A stretch of DNA of 64,000 bases from Thozetella sp. PMI_491. Lineage: Eukaryota > Ascomycota > Sordariomycetes > Chaetosphaeriales > Chaetosphaeriaceae. The first letter of the stretch is position 1. Each line of letters begins with the position of its first letter. The translations under genes were made by a program, and so were the position numbers. Below are positions 11,681 through 23,761 of this stretch, one piece after another. The stretch is from NCBI GenBank assembly GCA_021432635.1, contig MU270016.1, positions 806,465 to 870,464 on the forward strand, given 5' to 3'. The notes beneath the pieces were generated by a model. It worked only from the letters and a program-made list of their open reading frames with translations. It made no database searches and was not told where the DNA came from.

Positions 11681-13981
11681 TTGCCTTCGATGAAAATCTC
11701 CCCCATAGCCCTGGAACGCGCCCTAGTGGCCGTCGAAGCAGGAGAGAGTACCGCAATACAATCGCATGACTTTTACAGTACATTCGGCACTAGTGGTTGC
11801 TGTCTCTCCTGCGATGGCGATGCGGGGAAGCAAAGCCTTCGCAACGACCAATCCTGCAACTCGGCAGATTCGCCCGGAAGCGTGGTCGGGCTAGAAGGTC
11901 GCAAGATCTCTCGGGGCCAGTCGTTCACTTATGCAGATCTCGAAACTTCGGCCACGAGCGGATGCGGCAGCTGTAGCGCCATCAAATATCTCCTGGCCCA
12001 GCTTCCCACAGAACACTTAGGCCCACTGCTTCCGTCCACCGTACTCCGATGGGCCACCAAGCATCACTTCACGCTCGAGGTGAAGGATCAAAGCGGGATT
12101 GAGTTCTACGTCAGGCTTTTTAACATAGCCAGCTCCAGGAATACCTTTCGCAAAATGCCACCAACAAGCGGACATTCCGGTGACACCTCTTCCTCGCTTA
12201 GCTTGCAGAGAGCCCGCCGATGGGTGGAAGAATGCGTAGGAAAGCATTTGCAGTGCGGTAGCGGCATTGATATGCCTCTGCCGACCCGAATCATCGATGT
12301 TCGCCCGATCCATAGAGACGACACAGATGGCGTCAAGTTATTAGAAACCTCTGGATTAACAGGTACCTATGCTTGTCTCAGTCACTGCTGGGGCAAGGTG
12401 CGAATTGACGCCATCACAAAGACGGAGACTCTGCCACAGAGACTGGACTTTATTCCGTGGTCTCTACTCCCTCGAAGTTTTCAGCATGCGGTCCTCCTTA
12501 CCAGGGAACTCGGTGTGCAGTACCTGTGGATCGACTCCATGTGCATCATCCAGGATGACAAGGCTGACTGGGAGCGAGAGGCAGCTCGAATGGTGCATGT
12601 GTATCGTAACGCATATGTAACCATTGCCAACACTTGGTCTCCTGACTCCCAGGGGGGCTCTTTTTCATCGACCATTCCTACGCTCTCCTTCCGGCTGGAG
12701 GGCTCTAGTGGTAAAGAGTTTCTGGTCGGGGTTGGAATCGGGCAGAAGCGAGAGTCGACCGAGTTTGACAAGGTCCAAGACTACTTCCCTCTGTTCAATC
12801 GGGGATGGTGTTTCCAAGAGCGTCTGCTATCGCGCCGCGTACTCCACTGCAACTATGGAGAACTCGCGTTTGACTGCGGTGGTGGATATTTATGCGAGTG
12901 TGGCGGCAGAGAACACTTCGACTGGCATAACGTGAGAAGTCTTCCGGCTACCTACGCACCGCTCCAGTCAAGATCCAAATATGCAGCACTTCTGCATCCA
13001 CAGGAAAGCAGTTCAATCGCCATGAGAAACAAAGGTAGCCCTAATGCTTCGAATATTTATCGGAGATGGCAGAGGGTGGTGGCTGAGTACACCTGCTTGA
13101 ACCTCACCGTGACGTCGGACATGCTTCCTGCCTTATCTGGGCTGGCGAAGGAGACAGCCGAGTTGATAAACGACACATTCCTGGCGGGCCTCTGGAAAGG
13201 AAACCTCGAAAACGACCTGTTATGGTACGTAGAATCTGTTGCGGAGTGGCGCGCACGGCGCCACGCGATTCTCGCTCGTCCATGGGCAGCACCGTCCTGG
13301 ACTTGGGCCGCAACCGGTAGTGGTTGCAAAGTTAACTTTTTCGCGACTTCCAGAGCCAAGGCGCTCACTCCCAAGGTTCGGAGTATACTCGACGCTGAGG
13401 TATCATGCACTCTCGCCGGGACCGACCCTACGGGGGCGGTATCATCCGGACGGCTCGAGGCAACCGCTCCGTATCTTCGCGTCATGATTCAACGGCCATG
13501 TTCGCAGTGGATCAAGCACAGGAGGTGGACCGACCGCACGTATGGTCGGTTTCAGTTCTACTGCAAAGAGGATGGGCGAGAGTGGCACCCAAATTGCCGG
13601 CCTACGACAGGGGAAACTCATCTCGAATTTGGGCCAGCCAAGTCTTTGCTCTGGGTAGACCCGATTGTGGAGCGTCTGGAGCTCCACCACAACTCCAATC
13701 ACCCTGAGACACTAATTGATGACATCTGCAAATGGTGTGCTTTCTTGCCCGCGGTACTTCTGTACATGAGGGGTTTAGGTCAGACCACAGGCGGCGGGCC
13801 ACCAGGCCGGACGAGGGATTTTTTTATGGTGGCTGTGGAGGAGCCATTAGGGCGCCCTAATAGCTTCGTGCGCATAGGGCTGTCCGAGGTGGCTTGCGAG
13901 ACTCAAGCCGATAGGGAGGATTGGTTTGGAAATGTATGGAATCGGTTGGCCGTGACCGAAACGCCGATAACAATAGTTTGA
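11681..13981 (+). CDS. HET-domain (heterokaryon incompatibility) protein
   Basis: Single-exon 766-residue protein with the fungal HET domain, a TIR-like module that triggers cell death on non-self recognition. The domain covers about residues 225-400: YACLSHCWG at about 229, then LPRSFQHAV, LGVQYLWIDSMCIIQDD, WEREAARMVHVYRNAYVTIANTW, and later FNRGWCFQERLLSRRVLH. The last third includes the usual AILARPWAAPSWTWA segment. The first 225 residues hold several cysteines (CCLSCDGDAG, SGCGSCSAIKYL) and no known regulatory domain. There are no C-terminal repeats, so it is the simple HET type common in accessory regions. No frameshift is seen. A role in incompatibility is inferred from the family; many HET genes have no proven partner. 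Confidence 0.93.
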   Translation: MPSMKISPIALERALVAVEAGESTAIQSHDFYSTFGTSGCCLSCDGDAGKQSLRNDQSCNSADSPGSVVGLEGRKISRGQSFTYADLETSATSGCGSCSAIKYLLAQLPTEHLGPLLPSTVLRWATKHHFTLEVKDQSGIEFYVRLFNIASSRNTFRKMPPTSGHSGDTSSSLSLQRARRWVEECVGKHLQCGSGIDMPLPTRIIDVRPIHRDDTDGVKLLETSGLTGTYACLSHCWGKVRIDAITKTETLPQRLDFIPWSLLPRSFQHAVLLTRELGVQYLWIDSMCIIQDDKADWEREAARMVHVYRNAYVTIANTWSPDSQGGSFSSTIPTLSFRLEGSSGKEFLVGVGIGQKRESTEFDKVQDYFPLFNRGWCFQERLLSRRVLHCNYGELAFDCGGGYLCECGGREHFDWHNVRSLPATYAPLQSRSKYAALLHPQESSSIAMRNKGSPNASNIYRRWQRVVAEYTCLNLTVTSDMLPALSGLAKETAELINDTFLAGLWKGNLENDLLWYVESVAEWRARRHAILARPWAAPSWTWAATGSGCKVNFFATSRAKALTPKVRSILDAEVSCTLAGTDPTGAVSSGRLEATAPYLRVMIQRPCSQWIKHRRWTDRTYGRFQFYCKEDGREWHPNCRPTTGETHLEFGPAKSLLWVDPIVERLELHHNSNHPETLIDDICKWCAFLPAVLLYMRGLGQTTGGGPPGRTRDFFMVAVEEPLGRPNSFVRIGLSEVACETQADREDWFGNVWNRLAVTETPITIV

Positions 13982-14428
13982 GGCTGCGAAAATTAGCCGC
14001 GCTTGCTCAATTCGTCCTTCGGGCTTCCTTCTTGGGGAATCCAGATCGTCCACTCGGCTGTAAATGACACCTCCGCGTGCATAGTCACAACTCAGCACAT
14101 GGTGTGGTCTGGTCGGATAAGCCTATGTATGGCTGTAACTGAGGAAGTGTGGTGTTACAACATGGACCTATACGATGCTGCATTCCGGACGCGGGGCGGA
14201 AAGGGCTGTCCCGTCGTGCAAGGATTGGCTGAAAGGAAGATAGACTGGGCCGCTGTCGCCCAAGCGTCAGACCGAGGGGCCACTTGCTGCCAATCTCTGG
14301 TGCATGCCGAGTGCCTGGTCGTTGATTCCTTATAAGAATAAGATGGCTAGTTTCAAGAATCCTAATCCTCGAGTTCGAGCCATAGGAGCGTTTGCAGCTA
14401 ACGTTCGCTCGTCCATGAGTGGGCAAAC
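13982..14428. other. Intergenic, P450 promoter
   Basis: Between the HET gene stop and the first P450. Apart from the TATA box at 14331 nothing is recognisable. Confidence 0.6.
14331..14340 (+). promoter_or_regulatory. TATA box of first P450
   Basis: TATAAGAATA lies 98 bp before the P450 ATG at 14429, the same spacing as the other TATA elements in the window. Confidence 0.45.
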
Positions 14429-16232
14429 ATGAGCCTAACACTCTACTCGCTCTCACTGGGCAAGCTTGAAGCGAAGCCAGCTTTCTTCGAGATCGCCGCG
14501 GCCGTCCTTATAGCCTGGTACCTAGCCACCCAATTTGCAAGCTGGTACAGACTTCGCCATGTTCCCGGGCCGCCGGAAGCCTCCGTGTCATTCCTGTGGA
14601 TGATACGGAACTCGCTCCGGGGGCGCTACGCCGATGAGCTCATAGGGTTGAAAAGATACGGATCGGTCGTGAGAATTGCTCCCAAATATGTCATCACCGA
14701 TGACCCCGACGCTATGCGAAGTTTCTCATCGGCTCGCAGCCTGTATGTTAGGGATGAGTGGTACTCAGGTACTAGATTTGATCCGGCACGTGACAACCTC
14801 TTTAGCATCATGGATACCGCAACACATGACAAGTTAAAGGCCCAACTAGCTGCTGCATACAGCGGCCGTGACAAGGTCGATCTGGAAGGGCGTATCAACT
14901 CTCAGATTGAGAAGCTCATCAGCCTGATACGTCGTCGTTCTTTCGCAGATGGCAAAACCCGCCGGCCGATTGACTTTGTCCCACTTCTCCGTTACTACAG
15001 CCTGGACGTCATTACCTGTCTTACATACGGGTCTCCTTTCGGTTTCATGGAGTCCGAGAAGGACTTGTTTGGCTTTACAGAGTCTATTGAAGCATGGATT
15101 CCGCTTTTTACGTTGGCTTCTGATATTCCTTGGTTTCGATGGATCTTTATTCATTCACCGATTGCGCCGTTGCTAGCACCGAGGCCGACAGACAAATCCG
15201 GAATGGGTAGGGCTATGCGGTAGGTACTGAGCTTTGCCTCTCGATTCTTGCACAAAGTGACTGATTTTGACCCTTGCAGTGCTGGCTGGGACCTTATAAC
15301 ACAGCGCTACAGCTCGAAGAGCACAGATCAAGATGATTTACTGGTATGTCAAGACGCCCGGAATAGTTCTCGAGACAATTTGATTGAGGAAACGGAGTAG
15401 GGTTCGTTCATGAGGCACGGCCTCACCCTTGATGAAGCGCAGGGCGAGTCATTTCTTACCTTGCTAGCGGGGAGTGACACATCGGGGACAGCAATGCGCA
15501 CCGCCATGCGCTATATCGTCTCCAAGCCGGCTGTTTACCGGCGACTCAAGGCTGAGATCAAAGCAGCTGATGAAGATGGGAGGGCGTCCATCCCGGTCAC
15601 AGCTGAGGAAGCAAAGGCACTGCCCTACTTACAGGTGAACACCTCATTACCATGCTGTCAGATACTGTCTGCCATGTGGCCCGGGCCACTAACTCCTCCT
15701 TCCAGGCTGTGATTCTCGAAAGCATTCGCATACGTCCACCTGCTATCTACGGACATTTTAAAACCGTTCCTCCCGGAGGAGATACGGTCAAAGGGGTCTT
15801 TCTCCCTGCTGGGACGGCAATAGGACATAACACCGTCGGGGTCATGCGACAAGAAGCAATCTTTGGGAAAGACGTAGCAGAATTCCGCCCTGAGAGATTT
15901 CTCGACTGCGACGACGTCACGAAGATCGAGCGGGAAAGGACTGTCGATCTCGCCTTCGGGTCGGGGCGCTGGATGTGCGCGGGCAAGACTATCGCCGTGA
16001 CCGAGATCAACAAGACCTTGTTCGAGGTGCGTGTAGCAATGGCTGTGTCGCGATACCCCATGGAAGCGATTGCTCCTCACGTTGTCTTCTGTGGTCTAAT
16101 ACGAGTTCTGCCCAACAGCTGCTACGGGCCTTTGACTTTAAGCTCGTCACCCCGGATACCCCTTGGGAAGAGGAGTCGTACTTGGTCTGGGTCCACAAGA
16201 AATTGATGATGACGGTTACCGATACGGAGTAA
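14429..16232 (+). CDS. Cytochrome P450, pisatin-demethylase-like
   Basis: Heme monooxygenase of the microsomal type, 507 residues. An N-terminal membrane anchor (about residues 18-38) is followed by the proline-rich hinge HVPGPPEAS. Exons are 14429-15219, 15280-15343, 15401-15634, 15706-16026 and 16119-16232. Motifs in order are the I-helix LAGSDTSGTAMR (about 305-316), the ExxR ESIR (about 369), the PERF segment EFRPERFLD, and the heme loop FGSGRWMCAGK with the Cys ligand near residue 454. The layout PPGGDTVKGVFLPAGT and the end TPWEEESYLVWVHKKLMM are typical of the group containing pisatin demethylase. Such enzymes often detoxify plant phenolics or act in biosynthesis; the substrate here is unknown. 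Its neighbours are a HET gene and a phosphatase, so no pathway is indicated. Intact. Confidence 0.9.
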
Positions 16233-17185
16233 ACTCCGCATCTAGCAATCGGCCCAAAGGGGATTACATGTCTCAACCCTGCGGATCATGGTAATGTATT
16301 TGGCCTCAAAATTCCTTTTTACTTGGGCACGGAACCGGTGGTGGCGGGCAACGCACTCGGCACTCGGCGTCCCGCTAGCTGATTTTAGGGTTCTGATCAC
16401 GGACGGGATCCTCCCGAGCCACCCAAGTCTAAGAGCTAGGACGCCTGCCGGCCGCCGAAGTGGGGTAAGCAAGTCCGACTGGAGGCCATTTTTAGTAGGT
16501 GTGCACGCGAAACCATCGTTTGAGTCACTGCTGTGTCCGAATTCCGAGTACAGGTCATCGGACGCAACGTCGTTTATCCTCCTAGCGGGCCTAGCCAATT
16601 TCCTTTCCGGTAACCTCTTTTCAGACTTAATACAACGCTCCCATTTCTGTATTTGGTACACAACGTTTGGGACCTGGGCAATTCGGCAGGGGCTTGAATA
16701 CTAGCAATGCAGGTTGCTACCATTTAATCGCAGTCGGGCTCTATCGACCGAGCACCCACCCCGCCGGAATAGTGCAAACCCCAATGCACGGTAGATCTGT
16801 ACGCAGGCTGTCCCAGCCCTATGGGAGGGCCTCTCCACACCTGTGCGGAAATCTGACGCTATTGCTGCGATGTGTTCATGCGGCATTCGCGATCGACTCC
16901 GCACGTAATTTCCGAGCTCCGGCAGCACAGCCATGATGCTGATAAGATGGCGTCGTGAGACCTTACTCCGAATCCCAATGGTAGGTATACAGAAGGATCA
17001 GATGCGGGGTGTCTGGATTTTCTGCGCAGCACCAAGGCGTAATGGATAGCAAGCTCCTGACAGGCCGAGATGCTGCTAGATTGGTATAAAATGCCGTCAT
17101 GCTGCAGAAGACGAACATAAGCACTCCATGCCATGCACACCGAGCGATCAACCCTGCGAATATCATAGACCTCAACTAGTTAAAC
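16233..17185. other. Intergenic, no gene seen
   Basis: About 950 bp between the P450 stop and the phosphatase start. Holds the phosphatase TATA box at 17085. No coding exons recognised. Confidence 0.6.
17085..17091 (+). promoter_or_regulatory. TATA box of PP2C gene
   Basis: TATAAAA, 101 bp upstream of the ATG at 17186. Confidence 0.5.
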
Positions 17186-18547
17186 ATGGCCCAGGCGTCT
17201 GGCTATCATGGACTGGAATGGCAGAGGCGCAACAACCCAGTCTTGGATTTGGCGGCTGCCGTCTCAAAGCTTCGTGAGAATGAGTCGTCCTCCGTCCCAC
17301 AGGCGGTGGTAGGCAGCGGCGTCCCCGTGACGCGATTCGATATGATCCGGCTCGAAGCCACCGACCCTTGCCAGGACAACTTCACTTTCGAGACAGCTGA
17401 TGTGGGAGGTGGAGCTCTCTGGCAGTTCTGGGGCGTCTTTGATGGCCATGCGTAAGTGAGCGCCTGCCATTCTTCGCCGAAGTATCTTGCTAACAGAATC
17501 AGCGGCTGGCAAACCTCTACAGTGCTGAGACAGTCGCTCGTGTCGTATGTTGTTCGGGAGCTGAAGGAACTGTCGCCTGGGGTTTCGGACGGCGCACCCG
17601 CCTCCGCCGTCGACACAGCAATCAAGAAGGCGTTCATCCGCCTGGATGACGACATTGTCTCAGGGGGTCTCAAGGCAATCGAGAATACATCTGCGACTCG
17701 CGCGGAGATCATCGCCAATGCTACGCCTGCTTTCCACGGATCTATGGCTGTGCTCGCTATATATGATCCTGCCTCCTCCACCCTGCGCCTCGCTTCTGTT
17801 GGTGACTCGAGCGCCGTCCTTGGACAGCGAAGAGGGGAACTCGAATCATCTGATACCAAGTGGGATGTGGGCCCCGCGGCTGTTTCTCACAGCTTGTCCA
17901 CGAACACAGCCGAGAGAGAGCGTCTCATTGCGGAGCATCCGAACGAACCCGGTCTCATTACCAATGACCGCGTTCTCAGACTGCCTGTTAGTCGCGCTTT
18001 TGGCGACCACCGGTGGAAATGGCCCGCAGAAGCCATCGACATGGGCAGTGCCAAATTCTACGGCCCGGAAAAGCTAGACAAGTATGTCAGCCCGCCGTAC
18101 TTGCACGCCGAACCCGACATCACCACCGTGACTATTCGCCCGGGAGACTTTGCCGTGCTAGCATCGGATGGACTTTGGGATTCCATGACACATGAGGCAG
18201 CGGTCGACTGTCTCGGCCGCTGGGTGGAGGAAACCAACCGGCGCACCGCTGCCGGGGAGGCACCGCTGGACGGCACCCCGGGCCCGGAGTGCACCGACTC
18301 GGTAGCGATCGAGGGACTGGAAGTCTCGAAATCACAAATTGGAGAAGCCTGGGGCTGGGCGGTGAGGCCTGAGGATGTTGTGATCGAAGATGGCAACGCG
18401 GCTACGCACCTCGTGCGAAATGTCCTTGGTGGCAAGAGGCGCGAGCAATTCACCACGATTATGTCGGTCCTGCCCCCCACAACGTACGACGCTAGGGACG
18501 ACGTTACGGTGCAGGTATTATTCTTTGGTGATGTGCTAAAGGCATAA
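17186..18547 (+). CDS. PP2C-type protein phosphatase (pyruvate-dehydrogenase-phosphatase-like)
   Basis: Metal-dependent serine/threonine phosphatase, 436 residues in two exons (17186-17451 and 17503-18547, 51 bp intron). The intron falls inside the metal-binding motif; joined it reads FWGVFDGHAGWQTS. Further PP2C marks are SVGDSSAVLGQRRGE, SRAFGDHRWKWP, FAVLASDGLWDSMT and the final DDVTVQVLFFGD, so the acidic metal ligands are present. The VTRFDMIRLEATDPCQDN stretch and the W after DGHAG resemble pyruvate dehydrogenase phosphatases (Ptc5/Ptc6-like). No clear mitochondrial presequence is seen, which leaves the location open. Good TATA box upstream. Intact. Confidence 0.88.
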
Positions 18548-19446
18548 TGATGTGAGAGGGGAGTTAGTCTTCCATGACGCGACCTCTTTGGGCTGATGCG
18601 TGCTGAGATGCCGGGGTGAAACACGGGTGTTCTCCTTGCGCCTTTGGGAATTGTTTCTGTCTTTGCTTCCTTTCTACTGTCCCTCTCTTTGAAAACACAA
18701 TATTCTACAATAGCCAAGGCACAATGCTACGTATAGCACTCTCTGGCAAATGGCTTCGCCTTCTTACCCGAATAGTGATCGTGATGAAGCTCATCTAGAG
18801 TCCACCACAGGCATGTGATTTATTACATTGGCCTAGTTAGGAAAGCAGCTCGCGAGACATCTACAATTCAAAACGGAGCCAGACTCCGAGCGGCAGGTTT
18901 CATCGGCTCCAGATGCCCTTTCCTAATGGATCTAAGCTTACCTAGATTCTCATCAATAGATTCCAGCCGGGTTGTGAGATGTCGACAATGCGTGGGGCGG
19001 CCAATCAGGGGTTTTGCCTAGGGTGATGCCATTCAGCCGCGAACGATCGCACCCCAACAGGTGAATAGCGGGATGGCCCAGGTTCCGGAGCGGTGGATCG
19101 CTGGGTACTAAGGTATATATATATCTGCCGACCTCGATTGCCGGGTGCCGGGTGAGATCTGCAGAGTCCCGGGTGGACCGCGTCCACCAGGGCCCCGGTG
19201 GTAGCGAGCTCCTCGATGGGCATCCCAACCACGTGTAGGCTTCATAGTACGGAGGTTGCCCATTATTTTTCAAAGATACTTGATCCGTCTTTCGCTCCGC
19301 TTGGATTGGCCGGATATTCGGAGCGGTGGTCCTCGGGCGCGTGGCCCAAACTCGAGATAAATAACCCCATGGTGCTGCTTGTCAAGCTTGTCAAGCCTGG
19401 GTAGTCACTTCTTGCACATTCTTTGCCAAGGTCTCTTCTTATAACC
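18548..19446. other. Intergenic, no gene seen
   Basis: About 900 bp. A TATATATATAT run near 19112-19122 lies about 330 bp before the hydrolase ATG, and ATAAATAA near 19355 is closer at about 90 bp. No coding exon recognised. Confidence 0.55.
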
Positions 19447-20753
19447 ATGTTTTCCCAATTTTATGTTGGCTCGTTGGTGGCCCTTGCGGCTTGCATGTAA
19501 GTCTAGCAGCCCTTAGCTTGAATAGTGATCCGCAATGGGGATTCGCATTGACCCTTCCCAGCCTTCGGGCGAATGCCTCATCGCCATCTGCTATCGCCTC
19601 TCGGCAGCAGGGCACCTTCGTTCCTAAAGCAGGTTACTACCCGGCGACAGGAGATGATACCATCGCAGGGGGTATCTTCTGCATCTCCCTGACAGATCTC
19701 GGCACGTACCTCCAGAAGACTGGGAACAACCCTGGTGCGACTGGCACAGAGTCCCCCAGGGGCGGGCAGGCAACTTCGGGCTCCGGGCCATACCCGGCCC
19801 AGATGCTAACGGACACTACATTGCCGTCGCACACAATCTACGCGCCAAAGTCACCACCCAACATCACCATGCCCTTCATCGCCTTTGCCAACGGCGGTTG
19901 CTCGACAGACGGCTCCACCTACAAGAACTTCTTGGTTGAGATCGCCAGCCACGGATATGTAATCGCCGTGGACGGCCCTCCTGGTGGCTCTGGTAGTGGG
20001 CAGAGCAAGACAACCGACATGCGGGCGTCCATCGACTGGGCCGAGAAGGGAGGCGCGAAGAAGTACGGTGATATCGACCTTAGCCGCATTGCGACGGCGG
20101 GCCACAGCTGCGGCGGGCTCGAGGCCATGTCGGTGGCGTACCACGACACCCGAGTGAAGCGGATCCTTATGTTTGACATTGCCATCTTCCAAGATGAGAG
20201 GCGCTATCTTCTCCATGAGATCAACGTACCGGTGGCCTGGTTCGTAGGTGGGCCAAAGGACATGGGGTATCCTAATGTAAGGCCGCCCCCTTGTTCACCA
20301 CCGTCTCCACTGTCCGGCGATGGCGAGGTATACTCACTAACCTTGTCTAGGCCCAGAAAGACTACGGCCTTCTTAATGCGGGGCTACCAGCCTTCAAGGC
20401 CAGTTTAGACACGGGGCACGGAGGCACCTATTCGGCAACCAACGGCGGCAAGTTCGGAAAGGCCGCAGTTGCATACCTCGAGTGGCAGTTCAGAAACGAC
20501 ACAGCTGCCCGTGCCACCTGTCTCGATCCGCACTCGCCTGGGAGTTTAGTGTCGGACAACTGGTACGTTCTCCATGCTCCTCTCTTCTCTATCTCCCAGC
20601 CCAGAAGAGCTGTTTGGCCCGAACAGGATGGGTCTGAGCCAACAACATCCAAAATATCTTAGGAGGCAGGCTGCACACCATGTGTGAGAAGACCAGACTG
20701 ACCATAATTCCTCTAGGACCGTGGATTTTAAGAATTGGAATGTGACGGTGTGA
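19447..20753 (+). CDS. Secreted alpha/beta hydrolase
   Basis: Extracellular serine hydrolase of the alpha/beta fold, 337 residues. The start is ATG 19447; a signal peptide (MFSQFYVGSLVALAACIL) is created only when the first intron is removed. Exons are 19447-19496, 19562-20276, 20351-20562 and 20717-20753; the last intron is longer (154 bp). The nucleophile elbow is GHSCGG with Ser as nucleophile (about residue 205), preceded by ATA and followed by LEAMSVAYHD. The probable catalytic His is in DTGHGGTYS. The oxyanion region PFIAFANGGC and HGYVIAVDGPPGGSG resemble the dienelactone-hydrolase/cutinase-like lipase group. Ester or lactone cleavage is inferred; the natural substrate is unknown. The last exon is only 12 codons and should be confirmed by RNA. 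Confidence 0.8.
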
Positions 20754-21855
20754 AGACCGGTGTGTCAGTCGCGCTGGCACCGAACGGGTAGCAACAGAGT
20801 GGCCCCTTGCTAGGCAGATAAGTAGCTTGTGCAAGTCGTACATATGTAACCATTTTATTGGATTGATCTAGTCGGGTTGTGAAAATGTGCAATGTGTGGT
20901 TTAGGTAGCACTCGTGTTCGTTGCGGTGCTTCTTGGTAGGAAATCTCGCCAAAATAGGCCCATCCGGTTGAGTCCAGATTGTGTATAGTGCAGGCTCGCT
21001 AGGTGGCCTGTGCGGAGTTGCCTGTGTCCAAACAAGCCAAGGTAACCGTATCTGGCAACCACACCACATAGGATTAACTACCAGATTCCGTTAGACGCAG
21101 GCAACTCCACAGAGAGGATCTAGCAGGCTCGCACGTCGGGGCCCCGACTGCTGTCCTGAAGTGCACTATACGGGCGCTAAGCTGCTTGGCTATCACCACC
21201 GGGGTCTTGGCTGGGCCAAACACGACCTATGTACCACGAAGAAACAGGCTGTAGAGCTGGTCGTAGCTGATCGGCGTACGGGGTTTTGGGTCGTGGTTCG
21301 GTAGAGCGTTTTGTAGCCGGATAATAATAGTTCACTACATCGTCCAACGACCTGATCGGTCCTCAGCGAGCCCATGACGCACAAACTGATCGAAAACTTG
21401 CAGACCAGGCACAGGCCGGCTACGCTCCCGAATCACCAAGCTGTGGGGCGCGTCTACGGCACAGTCGGTAGGTAGCATTGGCCAAGAAGAGGGAGAGACG
21501 GCGACGGGTTCCTCCTAATTTCGGTGCTAAGCTGTGGTTGGCGCTCAATTAGGCTCCCCCTGCTGCGCCTCAACCCTGGGACACGAGAAGCTGCCAAGAC
21601 TCCGTTGGGCTGGGGCTCCTCGAAATTAGGCCCCTCAGTAGATCGCGATTAGGTAACCCGCGAAACGCCGGACCTCACCACCCGTTAAAACTGTTGCGAC
21701 GGCCGCAGACAGATTTGCCAAATCTTCAACCACCGCCTACGTGATCCGCCACAGGCTGCCATTCGTTTGACATCACATTCGTTTCTGCAATAATTATTTA
21801 ATATTTTTCTTGTTTTCTCTTTTTTGCCTCTTTTCCAGCGCCCCGCCTCACCACG
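20754..21855. other. Intergenic with pyrimidine-rich leader
   Basis: About 1.1 kb without a recognisable gene. The last 60 bases (about 21795-21839) are strongly pyrimidine-rich and end TTTTCCAG just before the next ATG. Such CT-rich leaders are common before well expressed fungal genes; an intron in the 5' leader is an alternative. Confidence 0.5.
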
Positions 21856-23269
21856 ATGCTTTCTCGAGCCACACGTGTCGCGCTTTGCCTGTCCCTGGCC
21901 GCTCTCCCAGTGCATGGGCTATCGCTCGATGTCGACAGCACAGGTAAGCTTTGAGTTGACAGCTTACCCAACCTGCCATCCTCTCCCTGCGTGCAATATT
22001 TGACGCGCTGTAGACTCGATCAAGAGCGCCGCAAAGACAGTCGCCCAAGCTCTCGTCGGACTCTATGATGGCAACGAGCCGGGCAACCCGATCGGAGTGT
22101 ATGGCGCGCCGTACTACTGGTGGTCGTCCGGCGCAGTATGGGAGTCTCTAGTGGACTATTGGTCCCTGACAGGCGATGAGACACACAACGACCTGGTCCA
22201 CCAGGCCCTCGTGGCCCAGTTGGGGCAGAACTACGACTTCCTTAGCCCAAACTGGACGAGCACAATGGGGAACGACGACCAAAACGTATGGGCCTTCGCT
22301 GCACTTACCGCTGCTGAGCGCAACTTTACCGCCCCTCCGTCCGGTGCCCCGTCTTGGGCCGAGATTGCCGCCAATGTCTTTGGAACGCAGGTTCCTCGCT
22401 GGGATAACGAAACCTGCGGGGGTGGTCTGCGATGGCAGATCCTACTCTACAACGTGGGCTATGACTACAAGAACGTGGCCGCCAACGGCTATTTCTTCCA
22501 GGTGGCCGCCCGTCTCGCACATCTCACGGGGAACCAGACTTACAGCGACTGGGCAAAGACGTCGTTTGACTGGATGACCAAGGTCGGCTTTGTTACGAGC
22601 GACTATAAGGTATACGACGGGGCCCATGTCAGCAACGACTGCACCGACATCGACAAGCTCCAGTTCGGCTTGAATGCCGGTACCGTGCTGCACGGCGCCG
22701 CCGTCATGTACAACCTGACTGGGGGAGATTCGAAGTGGGCGGATGCCGTCAAGGGGCTGGTCAACGAAACGACAAGCTTCTTCTTCGAGGACGGCGTCCT
22801 GAAGGAGGTTGCATGCGAAGACTACAACACCTGCAACACTGACCTGCGCTTCTCCAAGGGCATGCTCGCACGGGATCTGGCCCGGACGGCCCGACTGGCG
22901 CCCTTCACAGCTGCTACTATTTCCCCGCTGCTGAAGAGCTCAGCCAAGTCGGCGGCATCAACTGCGTGCGACGGCAGTGACGGATCGTGCGGCTTCACCT
23001 GGGCAGGTGATACGAAGAACAGCACCAAGGACCTCGGCTCCCAATACTCTGGCCTGGAGATCATCCAGGCGGGCCTCAGCCCTCTTTACAGTACCCCGGC
23101 CAACAGCAGCTCGGCCGGCGGCAGCACCTCGCAGGGGGGCAGCAGCTCACAAGGCGGCAATACCACCACCGGCGGCACGGGTAAGAATGCTGGTGCTTCT
23201 TTGAAGGTTGGCATTCACACCGCGTTGGGCGCTGCTGCTCTGCTCGTTGCTCACATGCTCTTTCTGTGA
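21856..23269 (+). CDS. GH76 alpha-1,6-mannanase, GPI-type (Dfg5/Dcw1-like)
   Basis: Cell-surface glycoside hydrolase family 76 protein of 447 residues; yeast Dfg5 and Dcw1 belong to this family and help attach GPI proteins to the wall. Exons are 21856-21943 and 22014-23269. A signal peptide (about residues 1-22) comes first, then the domain with YYWWSSGAVWESLVDYW, the catalytic Asp pair in GNDDQNVWAF, CGGGLRWQ, and AHLTGNQTYSDWA. The C-terminus has a Ser/Gly/Thr-rich linker (about 390-420) and a hydrophobic tail ending VAHMLFL after GKNAGASLKVG, a typical GPI signal. Several N-glycosylation sites are visible. Intact. The role in wall assembly is known for the family and inferred here. Confidence 0.92.
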
Positions 23270-23761
23270 ATGTTTTGAGCTATAAATGTAAAGACGTAGC
23301 AAACAAGGATAAATAAACAAATAAATTGTGGACACTGAACCTAAATTTCGTTTTGGTGTTGTGTATGGGAAGCTGGCTGTAAGTTGTTCCTCCAGCCAAC
23401 CACCGTCCGAACGCTCTACATACACTGGCAAACACTAGGCTATATCACTAAGCCTCCTGGTATCTGTCTTTCTGCTGTAGCCATCGCTAGCTAGCCTGCG
23501 CGAAGTTATGAGCACAAGGTAAATGCGGTTCGACGTTGGGGCAGTCGATCCATCCTGATGCTTTCTCTGTCCTTTCCGTAAAGTGCTAGGATCCCACAAT
23601 ACACACGTGAAAGCGTTGCCAAGACAACGAGGGTATAACAAGTCCGTCACATTAGACATAACCCGTAACTTTGGCAAAGCGTATATCAATACTCAGCAGT
23701 GTGCGTTTCACGGCCGGTAAAATCACTTGCACCTCCTCTTGAGCATCTATCCGTGTGTATA
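23270..23761. other. Intergenic between convergent genes
   Basis: Shared 3' region of the GH76 gene and the receptor gene. An AATAAACAAATAAA run near 23310-23325 could act in 3' end formation of GH76. Nothing else seen. Confidence 0.55.
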
